22,853 nt of DNA from Desulfobulbus_C sp964551175 (GCA_964551175.1 CAZKBZ010000042.1:1-22853); one strand, 5' to 3'; numbered from the stretch's first letter, positions 7,635 to 15,835 are shown. The notes: a model not told the origin generated them from the letters alone. Made by a program: numbers and translations.

Positions 7635-8124
7635 AGAGCGGATGGCAATCCTGGAGGAGGAAATCATTATCCTCCGTGATTCCGGTGAAATACCTGAAAT
7701 AGCCTTTCACTCCACCCTTCACTACCTGACTGAAGATACAGGGGGCCCTGCAATGGCCCTCACAGGTGAAGAGCTGGAACTGCTGCAGGATGCCGCCCTT
7801 TCCCGCTACCGGGAAATTGTCCTGCGGGATCTGAACCCGGAAAACCGCGACATGGGGATCTATCGCGGGGTTCGTCGCAGCATCTACAACTGGCAGCGGA
7901 TGCAGGATTTCTGTAAGCGTATCGGCCGGAACTGTTCTTTTTTCAAAAAAACAGCTGGCCCGGCCCTGGTCCGGTTTCTGGAGCAGGAACTGGCCGATGT
8001 CCGGAGCGGTCGTCGCAGCAGTTCTGTGAACTGCTCGGCAGAACAGCTGCTTGGTTTTGCAGCACTGCTGGATGTTGATCCGGATTCCCTGCCCGGAGAC
8101 TGGCAGAAACTTTGCCCGAGCTGA
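7624..8124 (+). CDS. Unrecognised protein coupled to hemA
   Basis: The 166-aa product starts at an ATG overlapping the hemA end by 11 bp. A longer start at 7600 (M-E-G-T-A-L-K-K) is possible and would lie further inside hemA. The sequence looks soluble and mostly helical: MINEERMAILEEEIIILRDSG, then PEIAFHSTLHYLTED, a region with RGVRRSIYNWQRMQDFCKRIG, and a C-terminal helix AEQLLGFAALLDVDPDSLPGDW. There is no signal peptide, membrane span or catalytic motif that I recognise. Its position between hemA and an oxidoreductase suggests a link to tetrapyrrole synthesis or simply operon membership. Confidence 0.75.
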   Translation: MINEERMAILEEEIIILRDSGEIPEIAFHSTLHYLTEDTGGPAMALTGEELELLQDAALSRYREIVLRDLNPENRDMGIYRGVRRSIYNWQRMQDFCKRIGRNCSFFKKTAGPALVRFLEQELADVRSGRRSSSVNCSAEQLLGFAALLDVDPDSLPGDWQKLCPS

Positions 8125-8156
8125 CAGCTCAAACCTGACACCTGACACCTCCTATC

Positions 8157-9113
8157 ATGCGCATCGGAATTATCGGCACAGGCAAACACGGCAGCCGCTA
8201 TGCCAGCCATATTGTTCATGATATTGACGGGCTTGAACTTGCAGCCATCAGCCGGCGTTCTGAAATGGGAAGGACTCAGGCTGAGCAGTGGCAGTGCAGC
8301 TGGCATACAGACTGGCAGCAACTTGTAGCCGACAAGCGGGTGGAGGCAGTGATCGGAACAGTTCCTCCTGCCTTGAACCTTGCCATTGCCCGCAGCTGTA
8401 CAGCCCACAACAAACCATTGCTGCTGGAAAAACCGCTTGGAGACTCCATCGCTTCCGCAGCTGAAATCGTCGACCTCTGCCGGCAGCACAACCTGCCCCT
8501 GACCGTCGGCCAGACTCTGCGCTATAACCAGGTCATCAGAACCTTCAAGGAGCAACTGCCCGACATGGGCACCCTGCACAGCTTTTCCGCCAGCCAGCGG
8601 CTTGAGCCATCAACCCTGTCCTGGCACGAGCGCCCCGAGCTTGCCGGAGCCGGGGTCAGTTTTCATACCGCTGTCCATGTCTTTGATGCTCTTCGTTATA
8701 TCACCGGCCATGATATTGTCCGGGTAATGGCTGTAACCGGCAACAGCTACAATATGATTCTGGAAGATCTGCTGCTGGTCCTGGTCGAGCTGGACAACAG
8801 TGTCAAGGGAACAGTGGATTGCTCAAAAGTAGCCGCGGCACGCTCGGGACAATTTGAATTTGTCTGCAGTGACGGACAGCTGGCAGGCGACCAGGTTCAC
8901 AACAGCTGTGTCCGGCATGTCGGTATGGATATCGAGACTGTTGACTGCGGGGAACCTGTGGGGACTATTATTCCTTTGCTCAAGGATTGGCAGCGCTTTC
9001 TTGCCGGACGGGGCGAAAACCCGATTTCAGGTGCTGACGGCTTGCGGGCCGTGCAGATCTGTGAAGCCTGCCTTGAATCCGCTCGAAGAAAATCCTGGGT
9101 GGATATCCTTTGA
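8157..9113 (+). CDS. Gfo/Idh/MocA-family NAD(P)-dependent oxidoreductase
   Basis: The 318-aa enzyme has an N-terminal Rossmann fold (M-R-I-G-I-I-G-T-G-K-H-G-S-R-Y, 1-14), the family E91-K-P motif (LLLEKPLG) that places the catalytic lysine, and a C-terminal substrate-binding sheet domain with F-H-T-A-V-H-V-F-D-A-L-R (about 168-179). Family members oxidise or reduce sugars, inositols, biliverdin or other carbonyl compounds. Biliverdin reductase belongs to this fold, but nothing here specifies the substrate. The start is fixed by the Rossmann motif, yet no ribosome site is present; the upstream bases are CACCTCC. It ends the plus-strand hemA operon, 32 bp after the preceding gene, and faces the HD-GYP gene tail to tail. 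Confidence 0.85.
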   Translation: MRIGIIGTGKHGSRYASHIVHDIDGLELAAISRRSEMGRTQAEQWQCSWHTDWQQLVADKRVEAVIGTVPPALNLAIARSCTAHNKPLLLEKPLGDSIASAAEIVDLCRQHNLPLTVGQTLRYNQVIRTFKEQLPDMGTLHSFSASQRLEPSTLSWHERPELAGAGVSFHTAVHVFDALRYITGHDIVRVMAVTGNSYNMILEDLLLVLVELDNSVKGTVDCSKVAAARSGQFEFVCSDGQLAGDQVHNSCVRHVGMDIETVDCGEPVGTIIPLLKDWQRFLAGRGENPISGADGLRAVQICEACLESARRKSWVDIL

Positions 9114-9178
9114 GGCGGCAAATAGCCTGTTATCACCCGTTGCCGTTACACTCCGCATCCATATCCGGTCTGGTTGGT

Positions 9179-10828
9179 TCAGAAGATGAGAAACTCTGCC
9201 GGCTGGATACCGAGGTCTGCAGGATGAAGTGTTTTCTGAATCGGACGGTTGAAACTCCCTTCCTCAGGATTCCACATGCCTAAATTGATGTAGGATCCTT
9301 TTTTAAAGCCTCCGTTTTCATCTTTTTCCAGCAGCAGTGCCCACAGTGCCCCGGGATCCACCTCTTCATCCGGTGCATGGGCAACAAGCCCCAACTCAGC
9401 ATCCTCAAACACCAGCACCGTACCAATGGGGTAAACTCCGAGCATGTTGATAAAAACCTTGAGCAGAATCGGATCAAACACAGTTCCGGAATCTTTCAGC
9501 ATCAGCCCCAAGGCCTTGTCCGGGCTCAGGTAGGATTTTCGGTAAATCCGGGGTGCAGTGATAGCGTCATAGAAATCAGCAATGGTGATAATGCGCCCGA
9601 ACAGGCTGATGCGCTTGTTGCGGGGTGTTTTCGGATAACCCCTCAGGTCATAGCGCAGATGATGCTCAAACGGCGGCAGCAGAATACCGGCCTTGCGGTC
9701 ATAGGATGCCCTGAGCTTGAGAATCCTCCGGACACTGTTCATGGAATGCTGTTTGATAATAACAAATTCCTTTTTGGTAAGCTTGCCCGGTTTAGTAATG
9801 ATCTGTTTCGGAATATCTATTTTTCCCAGGTCATGAAAAAGGGCACTCAAACCCAGACGGGACAATGAAAGTTTGCTCAGGTCTATCCGATGGCCTAGAC
9901 AGAGGGAAAGAATAGAGACGTTAATGGAATGGGTGAAGGTATAATCGTCATAATCACGGATTGTTGACAGATCAAGCAGCACGTTGTCATCATTCATGAT
10001 CAGGTCGACCATGTTCTGAATCAACTGCACGGATTTGCCGAGGCTTGCGCTTTTGTTGGTAGTCAGCCGCTCTGCAACCTCCTGCAGTGAATGCATGGCG
10101 TAGCTGTAGGTGAGCACAGCTTTTCTGGTACGTCTCTGCTGTTTTCGTAGCCGGGCGGAAGCCGTCTTTTTTCCCTGCTTCCTGCCCTGCTGCTTCTGTG
10201 TTGTCTCTCCTGGGCCGGCTGTCCTGGTTTGAACCTGTTTGTTCTCCGCTGTGGTCACCTTCGAATCAACCCGGCCCCCTTCAGCGCCGGTCCCCTTGGC
10301 TGAAGGAACCTGCTGCTGTTTATCCTCAAAAATGGCGGCCAGTGACTGGGCCTGGGCGGTATCAATGATTTCCACCCAGTAATATCCCTTTTCCTCCAGC
10401 TTGGACTGCAGCCAGAATGAAGGCTCCTTTTCATTTTCCGCCTGGTTCAGAAGACGGACAAAGGCGAGGATATCTTCATTGGAGGCATATGCTGTACTCC
10501 GCTTGAAACGCAGTCCCTCAAGCTGCCGTTGTTCAAAATAGGCCAGCATTTTCCTGGCAAGACCGGCGGCATTGCGCTGCAGGACGACTTTTTCCTGCTG
10601 CAGGTAAAAGCAGCCCACCGAGGCAAGCAGATTGATCTCATCGTCGAACTGGAGAAACTCTTCGATAATCTTTGCAAAATTATCAACACTGGCCTGCAGC
10701 AGCTTATTGTTGTCCAGATGAATTTTGGCAGTGGAAACCAGGCCGTTGAGCACCTGCAGGAAACGCTGCCCGAGTAAAGGATCCATCACCTGGGTCGGAA
10801 CGACCTTTTGCTGTATTTTTTCAGGCAT
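9179..10828 (-). CDS. HD-GYP domain protein, probable cyclic-di-GMP phosphodiesterase with unknown N-terminal domain
   Basis: The 549-aa protein has three parts. Residues 20-156 form a globular domain that appears homologous to the start of the neighbouring HEAT-repeat protein. Residues 170-237 are a low-complexity linker rich in Gln, Lys and Arg. Residues 238-470 are an HD-GYP domain with H300 (TFTHSINVS), H332-D333 (ALFHDLGKIDIP), H361 (KQHSMN), H389-H390, G397-Y-P and I-A-D418-F-Y-D-A-I-T. The signature reads HHLRYDLRGYP instead of HHExxDGxGYP, so the Glu and one Gly are replaced while the metal-binding residues stay. A C-terminal tail (470-549) is unassigned. HD-GYP enzymes cleave cyclic-di-GMP. 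The ATG overlaps the HEAT gene stop by 8 bp. Confidence 0.85.
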   Translation of the reverse strand: MPEKIQQKVVPTQVMDPLLGQRFLQVLNGLVSTAKIHLDNNKLLQASVDNFAKIIEEFLQFDDEINLLASVGCFYLQQEKVVLQRNAAGLARKMLAYFEQRQLEGLRFKRSTAYASNEDILAFVRLLNQAENEKEPSFWLQSKLEEKGYYWVEIIDTAQAQSLAAIFEDKQQQVPSAKGTGAEGGRVDSKVTTAENKQVQTRTAGPGETTQKQQGRKQGKKTASARLRKQQRRTRKAVLTYSYAMHSLQEVAERLTTNKSASLGKSVQLIQNMVDLIMNDDNVLLDLSTIRDYDDYTFTHSINVSILSLCLGHRIDLSKLSLSRLGLSALFHDLGKIDIPKQIITKPGKLTKKEFVIIKQHSMNSVRRILKLRASYDRKAGILLPPFEHHLRYDLRGYPKTPRNKRISLFGRIITIADFYDAITAPRIYRKSYLSPDKALGLMLKDSGTVFDPILLKVFINMLGVYPIGTVLVFEDAELGLVAHAPDEEVDPGALWALLLEKDENGGFKKGSYINLGMWNPEEGSFNRPIQKTLHPADLGIQPAEFLIF

Positions 10829-12593
10829 GACGTTTCCTCAATGCTTTACGGCAGGCTGAACGGACATCGGGCAGAATGTGGTGCGCGCCCTCCTTGACGA
10901 TTTTCCTTGCCTGCGGGATACGGAGATCCATCAGGGCACGGGCTGCTCCTTCCTTGTGCGCTCCCCCACCTGTTGCAAACAGCGTCCCCAGTTTTGAACC
11001 CTCAAAAAGAGTTTTTTTAAGAAAAGGAACTGCCTTTTCACTGCCTGATCTGCCAAGGGCCTGATAACAGGCAAGGATATGCTCACGGTCATCTGTACTC
11101 TCAGCATGCTCCTGCAGATAATCAAGCAGCATCTGTTCTATGATAGGGTTTCGCTGCTTACCTGCCAGAGAGAGAATCGTGCCGCGAATTGTCTCATCCG
11201 GGTCGCTGATCAGGGGAAACAGCTTCCGGATATCCACAGCATCCCAGTCGACGAGAAGTTGAAAGGCCCGGCGACGTACCAGCGGAGAAGAATGATGGGC
11301 CATGGCGGAAAGCACGGGAATGGCATGGTCCATTCGTATCCTCTGGATAAAAGGAAACAGGTGCAGGCAGATTTTCGTGTCAATTTCGGCAACCACGGCG
11401 GCCAGGTAGCGTGAATCTATTTCACAATAATGCTCAAAAACAGCAAGAAAAGCAGGGCCGAAACGTTGAATATCAATTTTACAGCTGAGCGGCGCCAGGG
11501 TTTTCAGAACATCAGGCGGCAGAAGTTTGATAAGGGTCCAGAGTGCATCCAGCTCACTGTCCTGCACAGGTTCATCGGCTGCGGTGAAAAATTTTTCCAG
11601 ATCACGCAGACTTTCCGGTCTGGAAACAGCCAGGAACAGCTCCCTGATCAGCGGGCTGAGCTGTTCTCTTCGTTTATTGTCTGTTGTAGCAATCTTATTC
11701 AGGGTACGAAGAATTCTAAGCGCATACTTGAATTTGTACTGCTGCAGGCAGTAGAGGAAGCGATCCTGCAAAAAAGCCAGGATATCGACCGCCTCCTGGT
11801 CGTCATTCTGGACAAGCAGCAGAATAAGCAGAATTTCTATCGTGCTTTCAATTTCAACACTGTTTTCCTCCTGCTCGACCATTGCTTCAAGTTTCCGCTG
11901 CTCCTCCTCTGTCAGGCTCCACAGGGCACTGCCCGGGTCCGTCAGAGCAAGGCCGACCTCGTCTTCTCCGCCCTCCTCATGGATGTCATCATCCTCTTCC
12001 CAGTCCTGGGAATAGTAGTCCCGACTGGTTGCATCCCCTTCGATTTTGTCTGACCGTTCATCACCTGACAGCTCCTGGGGAGCAGCTACCTGGAAGGAAC
12101 CAAGATTAAGAAGCGGCAGATCCATGGCCATAAGGTCAATGGTTTTATAGTCAATATGCGGAAGCTCCTGCTCCCAGAGATCAGTTGCAATTGTGGTGTC
12201 ATGCTCAATATCACTGCGCCGGTTATTGTTGATAACCCTGAGCAGCGACTGGACTTCCCAGAGCTCTATATCCCTGGTAAACTCCAGCCATTCGACTCCG
12301 TCCCGGCCAAGGAGAAAGGCAATATCATTTTCATCCGCTCTTCCCTGGTAGACAACATCGCCATCATAGACAAGGGTGTTCTTGCCGATTTCAAGGTGCA
12401 GAGCTGGATGATCTTCAAGAAAAGAACAGATATTTTCAAATATCTTACCGAGATGCTGCCTGGCAATGGAGTGATCTTCAGGGTAAAGGGTATGATGCTT
12501 GATGGCTCCGGCCAGCAGCTGGGTAATGGTGCCGACTTTACGCAGGTCTGAGACACCGGTTGTCAACGTGTCACTGTGAGATCCTGTCGCCAT
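10821..12593 (-). CDS. HEAT-repeat protein sharing its N-terminal domain with the adjacent HD-GYP protein
   Basis: The 590-aa protein has an N-terminal domain (about 20-155) with H-x-L-Y-P-x-D-H-S, IFENICSFLEDHPALHLEIG, V-Y-D-G-D-V-V-Y-Q-G, VEWLEFTRDIELWEVQSLL and a closing LWEQELPHIDYKTID. A strongly acidic stretch follows (about 175-240, D/E-rich with DWEEDDDIHEEGGEDE), then helical repeats. The last 200 residues show HEAT-type units, for example SPLVRRRAFQLLVDW, DETIRGTILSLAG, GSEKAVPFLKKTLFEG and DVRSACRKALRK. No enzyme motif or membrane span is seen, so a scaffold or adaptor role is likely. A very good promoter lies 52 bp upstream, although the ATG itself has no ribosome site. It is cotranscribed with the HD-GYP gene. 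Confidence 0.8.
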   Translation of the reverse strand: MATGSHSDTLTTGVSDLRKVGTITQLLAGAIKHHTLYPEDHSIARQHLGKIFENICSFLEDHPALHLEIGKNTLVYDGDVVYQGRADENDIAFLLGRDGVEWLEFTRDIELWEVQSLLRVINNNRRSDIEHDTTIATDLWEQELPHIDYKTIDLMAMDLPLLNLGSFQVAAPQELSGDERSDKIEGDATSRDYYSQDWEEDDDIHEEGGEDEVGLALTDPGSALWSLTEEEQRKLEAMVEQEENSVEIESTIEILLILLLVQNDDQEAVDILAFLQDRFLYCLQQYKFKYALRILRTLNKIATTDNKRREQLSPLIRELFLAVSRPESLRDLEKFFTAADEPVQDSELDALWTLIKLLPPDVLKTLAPLSCKIDIQRFGPAFLAVFEHYCEIDSRYLAAVVAEIDTKICLHLFPFIQRIRMDHAIPVLSAMAHHSSPLVRRRAFQLLVDWDAVDIRKLFPLISDPDETIRGTILSLAGKQRNPIIEQMLLDYLQEHAESTDDREHILACYQALGRSGSEKAVPFLKKTLFEGSKLGTLFATGGGAHKEGAARALMDLRIPQARKIVKEGAHHILPDVRSACRKALRKRHA

Positions 12594-12644
12594 ATGAGAA
12601 AATGTTATGAGAACTGATAAACAGAAAGCTCCTTATTTATATAC

Positions 12645-12673
12645 ACTATACCGTGAGCAGTATGGACTGTCAA
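12645..12673 (-). promoter_or_regulatory. Sigma-70-type promoter of the HEAT / HD-GYP operon
   Basis: Read on the minus strand, TTGACA (12673-12668), exactly 17 bp, then TATAGT (12650-12645). It points at the HEAT gene start at 12593 and predicts a leader of about 45 bases. The leader contains AAGGAG about 35 bases before the ATG, too far to serve that start. Confidence 0.75.
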
Positions 12674-12783
12674 TCCAGCCTGCCGCCTTCAGGACTGTCA
12701 CAGGATCTTGTACCCTCCTCTCTGAACAGGATAAGGGAAGACCAGATAAGGACTCCCCCTGGCACATGTACTGCCGTCCTGAG

Positions 12784-13446
12784 TCAGTCGATAAATTGCG
12801 CTATTTCAGCAACCGGGCTTCTCTCGGTACGGAAACTGTTTGCCGGGGAATCCATATCAGGATACCCGATGGACAGACCGAGGACCAGCCGTTTAGACGA
12901 TGGAATATTAAGATATTCTTTTACTTCCCTGGCATAGTCAGTGGCAAAGGCCTGGGGCACCGTGCCCAGCCCGTGGGCGTGAGCTGCAAGCATCATACTC
13001 TGGGCGAACAGGCCCAGATCAAACAGGGACCACTGCGACAGAGAGTTGTCCTGAAACAGGTAGATTGCATGGGGAGCACCGTAAAAACGGAAGTTGACTT
13101 TTTTTGCTTTGACGATCCACTCCGGTGCACCAAGGTCTATGCCGGTCAGCTCCTTACGCTTTGCAAACAGCCGGTCGATCCTGGCCTGCTCTGCTTCCGG
13201 CCACGATTCCGGTGCTGCCAAGTCCGGAGAAGGCTCTGCCCCGCTTTCCAGCAACTCAACCATCATCCTGGATAACCCCTCTTTTTTTTCTCCGGACAGG
13301 ACCATCACCTCCCATGGTTGGGAATTTTTATAGGAAGGGCTCCAGCAGGCGGTTTCAATTACTTTTTCCAGCAGATCCCGAGGTACAGGATCTTCTTTAA
13401 AGCCACGTATACTCATCCTGGTCTGAATACAGTCAACAGCGTCCAT
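12784..13446 (-). CDS. Nitroreductase-family FMN-dependent oxidoreductase
   Basis: The 220-aa enzyme begins M-D-A-V-D-C-I-Q-T-R-M-S-I-R-G-F, the usual phosphate/FMN-contacting start of nitroreductases. SPSYKNSQPWEVMVLSG follows near residue 35, and a C-terminal FMN region holds LGLFAQSMMLAAHAHGLGTVPQ and LVLGLSIGYPD. The start at 13446 is fixed by AGGAGG five bases upstream; two further ATG codons upstream at 13464 and 13476 lack this. Such enzymes reduce nitro, quinone or enone compounds with NAD(P)H, but the physiological substrate is unknown. It follows the AICAR transformylase gene by 49 bp on the same strand, so they may be cotranscribed. Confidence 0.87.
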   Translation of the reverse strand: MDAVDCIQTRMSIRGFKEDPVPRDLLEKVIETACWSPSYKNSQPWEVMVLSGEKKEGLSRMMVELLESGAEPSPDLAAPESWPEAEQARIDRLFAKRKELTGIDLGAPEWIVKAKKVNFRFYGAPHAIYLFQDNSLSQWSLFDLGLFAQSMMLAAHAHGLGTVPQAFATDYAREVKEYLNIPSSKRLVLGLSIGYPDMDSPANSFRTERSPVAEIAQFID

Positions 13447-13495
13447 AGCATCCTCCTGATACATTTTTTTCAGCAAATATTCTGGACAGCAACAA

Positions 13496-14785
13496 TCAAT
13501 GCTTAAACGATCGCTGACCGGTAAACATCATGGCAACCTGCGGATCAGCCTCGTTGCACGCTTCAATAGAGGCATAATCCCGCATGGACCCTCCTGCCTG
13601 GAGAATGGCGGTAATGCCCTCCCGTATCCCCACGTCTGCTGCGTCGCGGAAAGGAAAAAAGGCATCGGAAATCATAACCGATCCCGGCAGTCCGGCCCGG
13701 TCTTTCTTGACTTTGGCATCTATCTCCTCAAGGTCAGCTCCATCCCGTCTGCCCTGTTCAACGTCCAGCGCCAGGTCGGCATAGGGAATGCCGAACCTGT
13801 CAAAACAGGTGATATCAGCATATTTCACATATGCCTTGTGCACGGCAATTTCTGCAACACCAACCCGATCCTGCTCACCTGTGCCGATACCGGTAGTACA
13901 GCCGTCTTTCACATAGATGACCGAGTTTGAGGTCACACCGTGTTCCACGGCCCAGCCAAAGATCATATCATCGATTTCCCGTTGACTGGGCTCACGTTCG
14001 CACCTGTATTCCTTCCCCTGCCAGCTGGCTGTGGCCGGTTTCAGATCTTTGACCGAGCGGATGGAGTTGACTGCCGACTGCTGCACAATAATGCCGCCGT
14101 CGATAAGACTCTTGAAATCAACAAAGCGGTAGTGTTCAAAATCAGCCAGCCGGTTGATCCCGTCCATGCGGATAACCCGCAGGTTTTTTGCTTTTGCCAG
14201 AATTTCCAGGGTACCGTCTTCAAACTCGGGCGCACAGACAACCTCCAGGTAATTCTGACTCATGAGCTCTGCAGTATCCTTATCCACCGGCCGACTCATG
14301 ATAACGGCACCACCAAAGGCGGCAATACGGTCACATCGGTTGGCCCTGTTATAGGCATCAGCCAGGGTTGAGCTGACAGCAGCCCCGCAGGGATTGTTAT
14401 GCTTAAGTATTACGGCAGCCGGCTTATCCACCAGGTATTTCAGGATGTTGAGGCCGTTGTCCACGTCGGTCAGGTTAATCTTGCCCGGATGTTTGCCCAC
14501 CTGCAGCATGTCGTCAACAGTGATGCCGCTGACCAGGGAATTGCCGGGTTCGATAAATTTGCAGTCAGCCAGCACCAGGTTGCCGTTCACCAGTTCATAC
14601 AGGGCTGCCTCCTGGTCCGGATTTTCTCCGTAACGAAGACCCCGCTCATCTATCGTACCGTCTTCCATGGGAATTCCCCAGGTCCGTTTACGATAGACCA
14701 GGGTCTGATCACCAAAGGAAACGGTCATCTCCATGGGAAAGGAATCTCCAAGGATCGTTGTATACATTTTCTTGATATCACTCAT
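13496..14785 (-). CDS. Stand-alone AICAR transformylase (PurH C-terminal type)
   Basis: The 429-aa enzyme matches the formyltransferase part of bifunctional PurH, which transfers a formyl group from 10-formyl-tetrahydrofolate to AICAR in the ninth step of purine synthesis. Visible signatures are L-R-Y-G-E-N-P-D-Q (50-58), the catalytic ILK128-H129-N-N-P-C-G-A, the F-G-G-A segment (157-160), and the end F-T-G-Q-R-S-F-K-H. The N-terminal IMP cyclohydrolase (MGS-like) domain of classic PurH is missing. Another gene must then close the ring, or this variant does both. The start has CGGAG seven bases upstream. The frame is open upstream to 14986, but that extension lacks family features. Confidence 0.85.
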   Translation of the reverse strand: MSDIKKMYTTILGDSFPMEMTVSFGDQTLVYRKRTWGIPMEDGTIDERGLRYGENPDQEAALYELVNGNLVLADCKFIEPGNSLVSGITVDDMLQVGKHPGKINLTDVDNGLNILKYLVDKPAAVILKHNNPCGAAVSSTLADAYNRANRCDRIAAFGGAVIMSRPVDKDTAELMSQNYLEVVCAPEFEDGTLEILAKAKNLRVIRMDGINRLADFEHYRFVDFKSLIDGGIIVQQSAVNSIRSVKDLKPATASWQGKEYRCEREPSQREIDDMIFGWAVEHGVTSNSVIYVKDGCTTGIGTGEQDRVGVAEIAVHKAYVKYADITCFDRFGIPYADLALDVEQGRRDGADLEEIDAKVKKDRAGLPGSVMISDAFFPFRDAADVGIREGITAILQAGGSMRDYASIEACNEADPQVAMMFTGQRSFKH

Positions 14786-14913
14786 GGGGTTACTCCGTTT
14801 TAATTTAGAGTTTGCTGTTGATGTTTCCAGTGAATATTTGATGTAAAAAAAAAGATTTGCATGATAACAGTCTGTACCACAACTGATAATGTCAAGGTAG
14901 CCGTCATTCAATA

Positions 14914-14941
14914 CAGTGTCATCATAATAGGAACGACACTG
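14914..14941. promoter_or_regulatory. Inverted repeat upstream of the AICAR transformylase gene
   Basis: CAGTGTC (14914-14920) and GACACTG (14935-14941) are exact reverse complements separated by 14 bp. They lie about 130 bp upstream of the AICAR transformylase start in a 243-bp gap with no credible gene. It could be an operator; no PurR-type site or purine riboswitch is evident. Confidence 0.35.
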
Positions 14942-15028
14942 CTTGCCAATACTGAAAAAACTCCGGCGCACAGGAATTCGCTGCAATAAAAATGGGACGT
15001 TGTCTAAAGCATGTGCCCCTGCAATTCA

Positions 15029-15832
15029 TCATGCCTCATCAATACCCAGCAGCAGCCTGATCACCTGGTGGGCCTGAAAATGGGCCACTATTCCGACACG
15101 GGAAGCAAAAAGAGTGCTTTCGTCCGCACCTGTCGGATCAGTGTCCTCCACAAGATAAACCCGGGGCTTTATCCGGCGGCAGACAATGGTGTTGCCGCTG
15201 CCGCAACCGGCCATGCCTGAAGAACCAATATAGCCTGTTCCCTCCATATGCTCCAGAACTGCCCGCAGAGATGCCTCTTTCACAGCCGGGCTATCCAGAC
15301 ATTCCACCAGAACATCCACGCCGTTGAACAGCCTGGGGATGGATTGTCCACTCAACTTGATATCCAGTGAGCTGATGGCAACAAAGGGGTTGGTCCGGAC
15401 CAGTGTTTTTTTCAGAGCAGTGGTCTTCTGCAAACCGATCTGGTCTATGAAATAATGCTGCCGGTGAATGTTGCTGAGCGCCACGACATCATAATCAGCT
15501 ATGATCAGCCTGCCGATACCCATTTTCATAAGACTGAGTGCCACTGCGGATCCCAGGCCGCCCAGACCCATGATCCCGACAGTTGCCCGCTTGAAACAAT
15601 GTTGAAATTCTCTGGTATGCTGGCTCTCAAGAGCATGATTCATGTCAACTGCTGACGGGATTTCCCCGATCTTGATCAGGCAGCAGGTGTCTCCATCCTG
15701 GAGCAGACTGTCGGCAGGAGATGGTACCCCGTTCAAAACCAGCACGTCTGCGCCCGGCTTCACTTCACTTGCCAGCTCACCTAACCGCATTCCCTCGCGA
15801 AAAGGATACGGACGCTCATTAACCGTGAGCAT
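15029..15832 (-). CDS. ThiS-ThiF fusion: E1-like adenylyltransferase with N-terminal sulfur-carrier-like domain
   Basis: The 267-aa protein begins with a ubiquitin-like ThiS domain (1-56: MLTVNERPYPF, LGELASEV, VLVLNGVPSPADSLLQDGD). A MoeB/ThiF/HesA-type domain follows: the nucleotide loop G89-L-G-G-L-G-S (89-95), adenylating D-Y-D-V-V-A-L-S-N-x-x-R-Q (113-125), and VLVECLDSPAVK. Free ThiS ends in Gly-Gly, which ThiF adenylates; here the carrier part runs into I-K-I-G-E-I-P-S with no Gly-Gly, so it cannot be activated at its own tail. No CxxC zinc pair is seen. ThiF-family members act in thiamine thiazole or molybdopterin sulfur transfer. The ATG has AGGA six bases upstream and lies 3 bp after the GlmU-like stop. 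Confidence 0.82.
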   Translation of the reverse strand: MLTVNERPYPFREGMRLGELASEVKPGADVLVLNGVPSPADSLLQDGDTCCLIKIGEIPSAVDMNHALESQHTREFQHCFKRATVGIMGLGGLGSAVALSLMKMGIGRLIIADYDVVALSNIHRQHYFIDQIGLQKTTALKKTLVRTNPFVAISSLDIKLSGQSIPRLFNGVDVLVECLDSPAVKEASLRAVLEHMEGTGYIGSSGMAGCGSGNTIVCRRIKPRVYLVEDTDPTGADESTLFASRVGIVAHFQAHQVIRLLLGIDEA

Positions 15833-15835
15833 GAA

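Noticed and set aside
8134..8147. Tandem CCTGACA CCTGACA before the oxidoreductase gene
   Set aside because: Two short copies only, in a 32-bp gap; no partner structure or known site.
14786..14986. 67-residue N-terminal extension of the AICAR transformylase
   Set aside because: The family match begins near the ATG at 14785, which has a good ribosome site; the extension has none and covers the inverted repeat.
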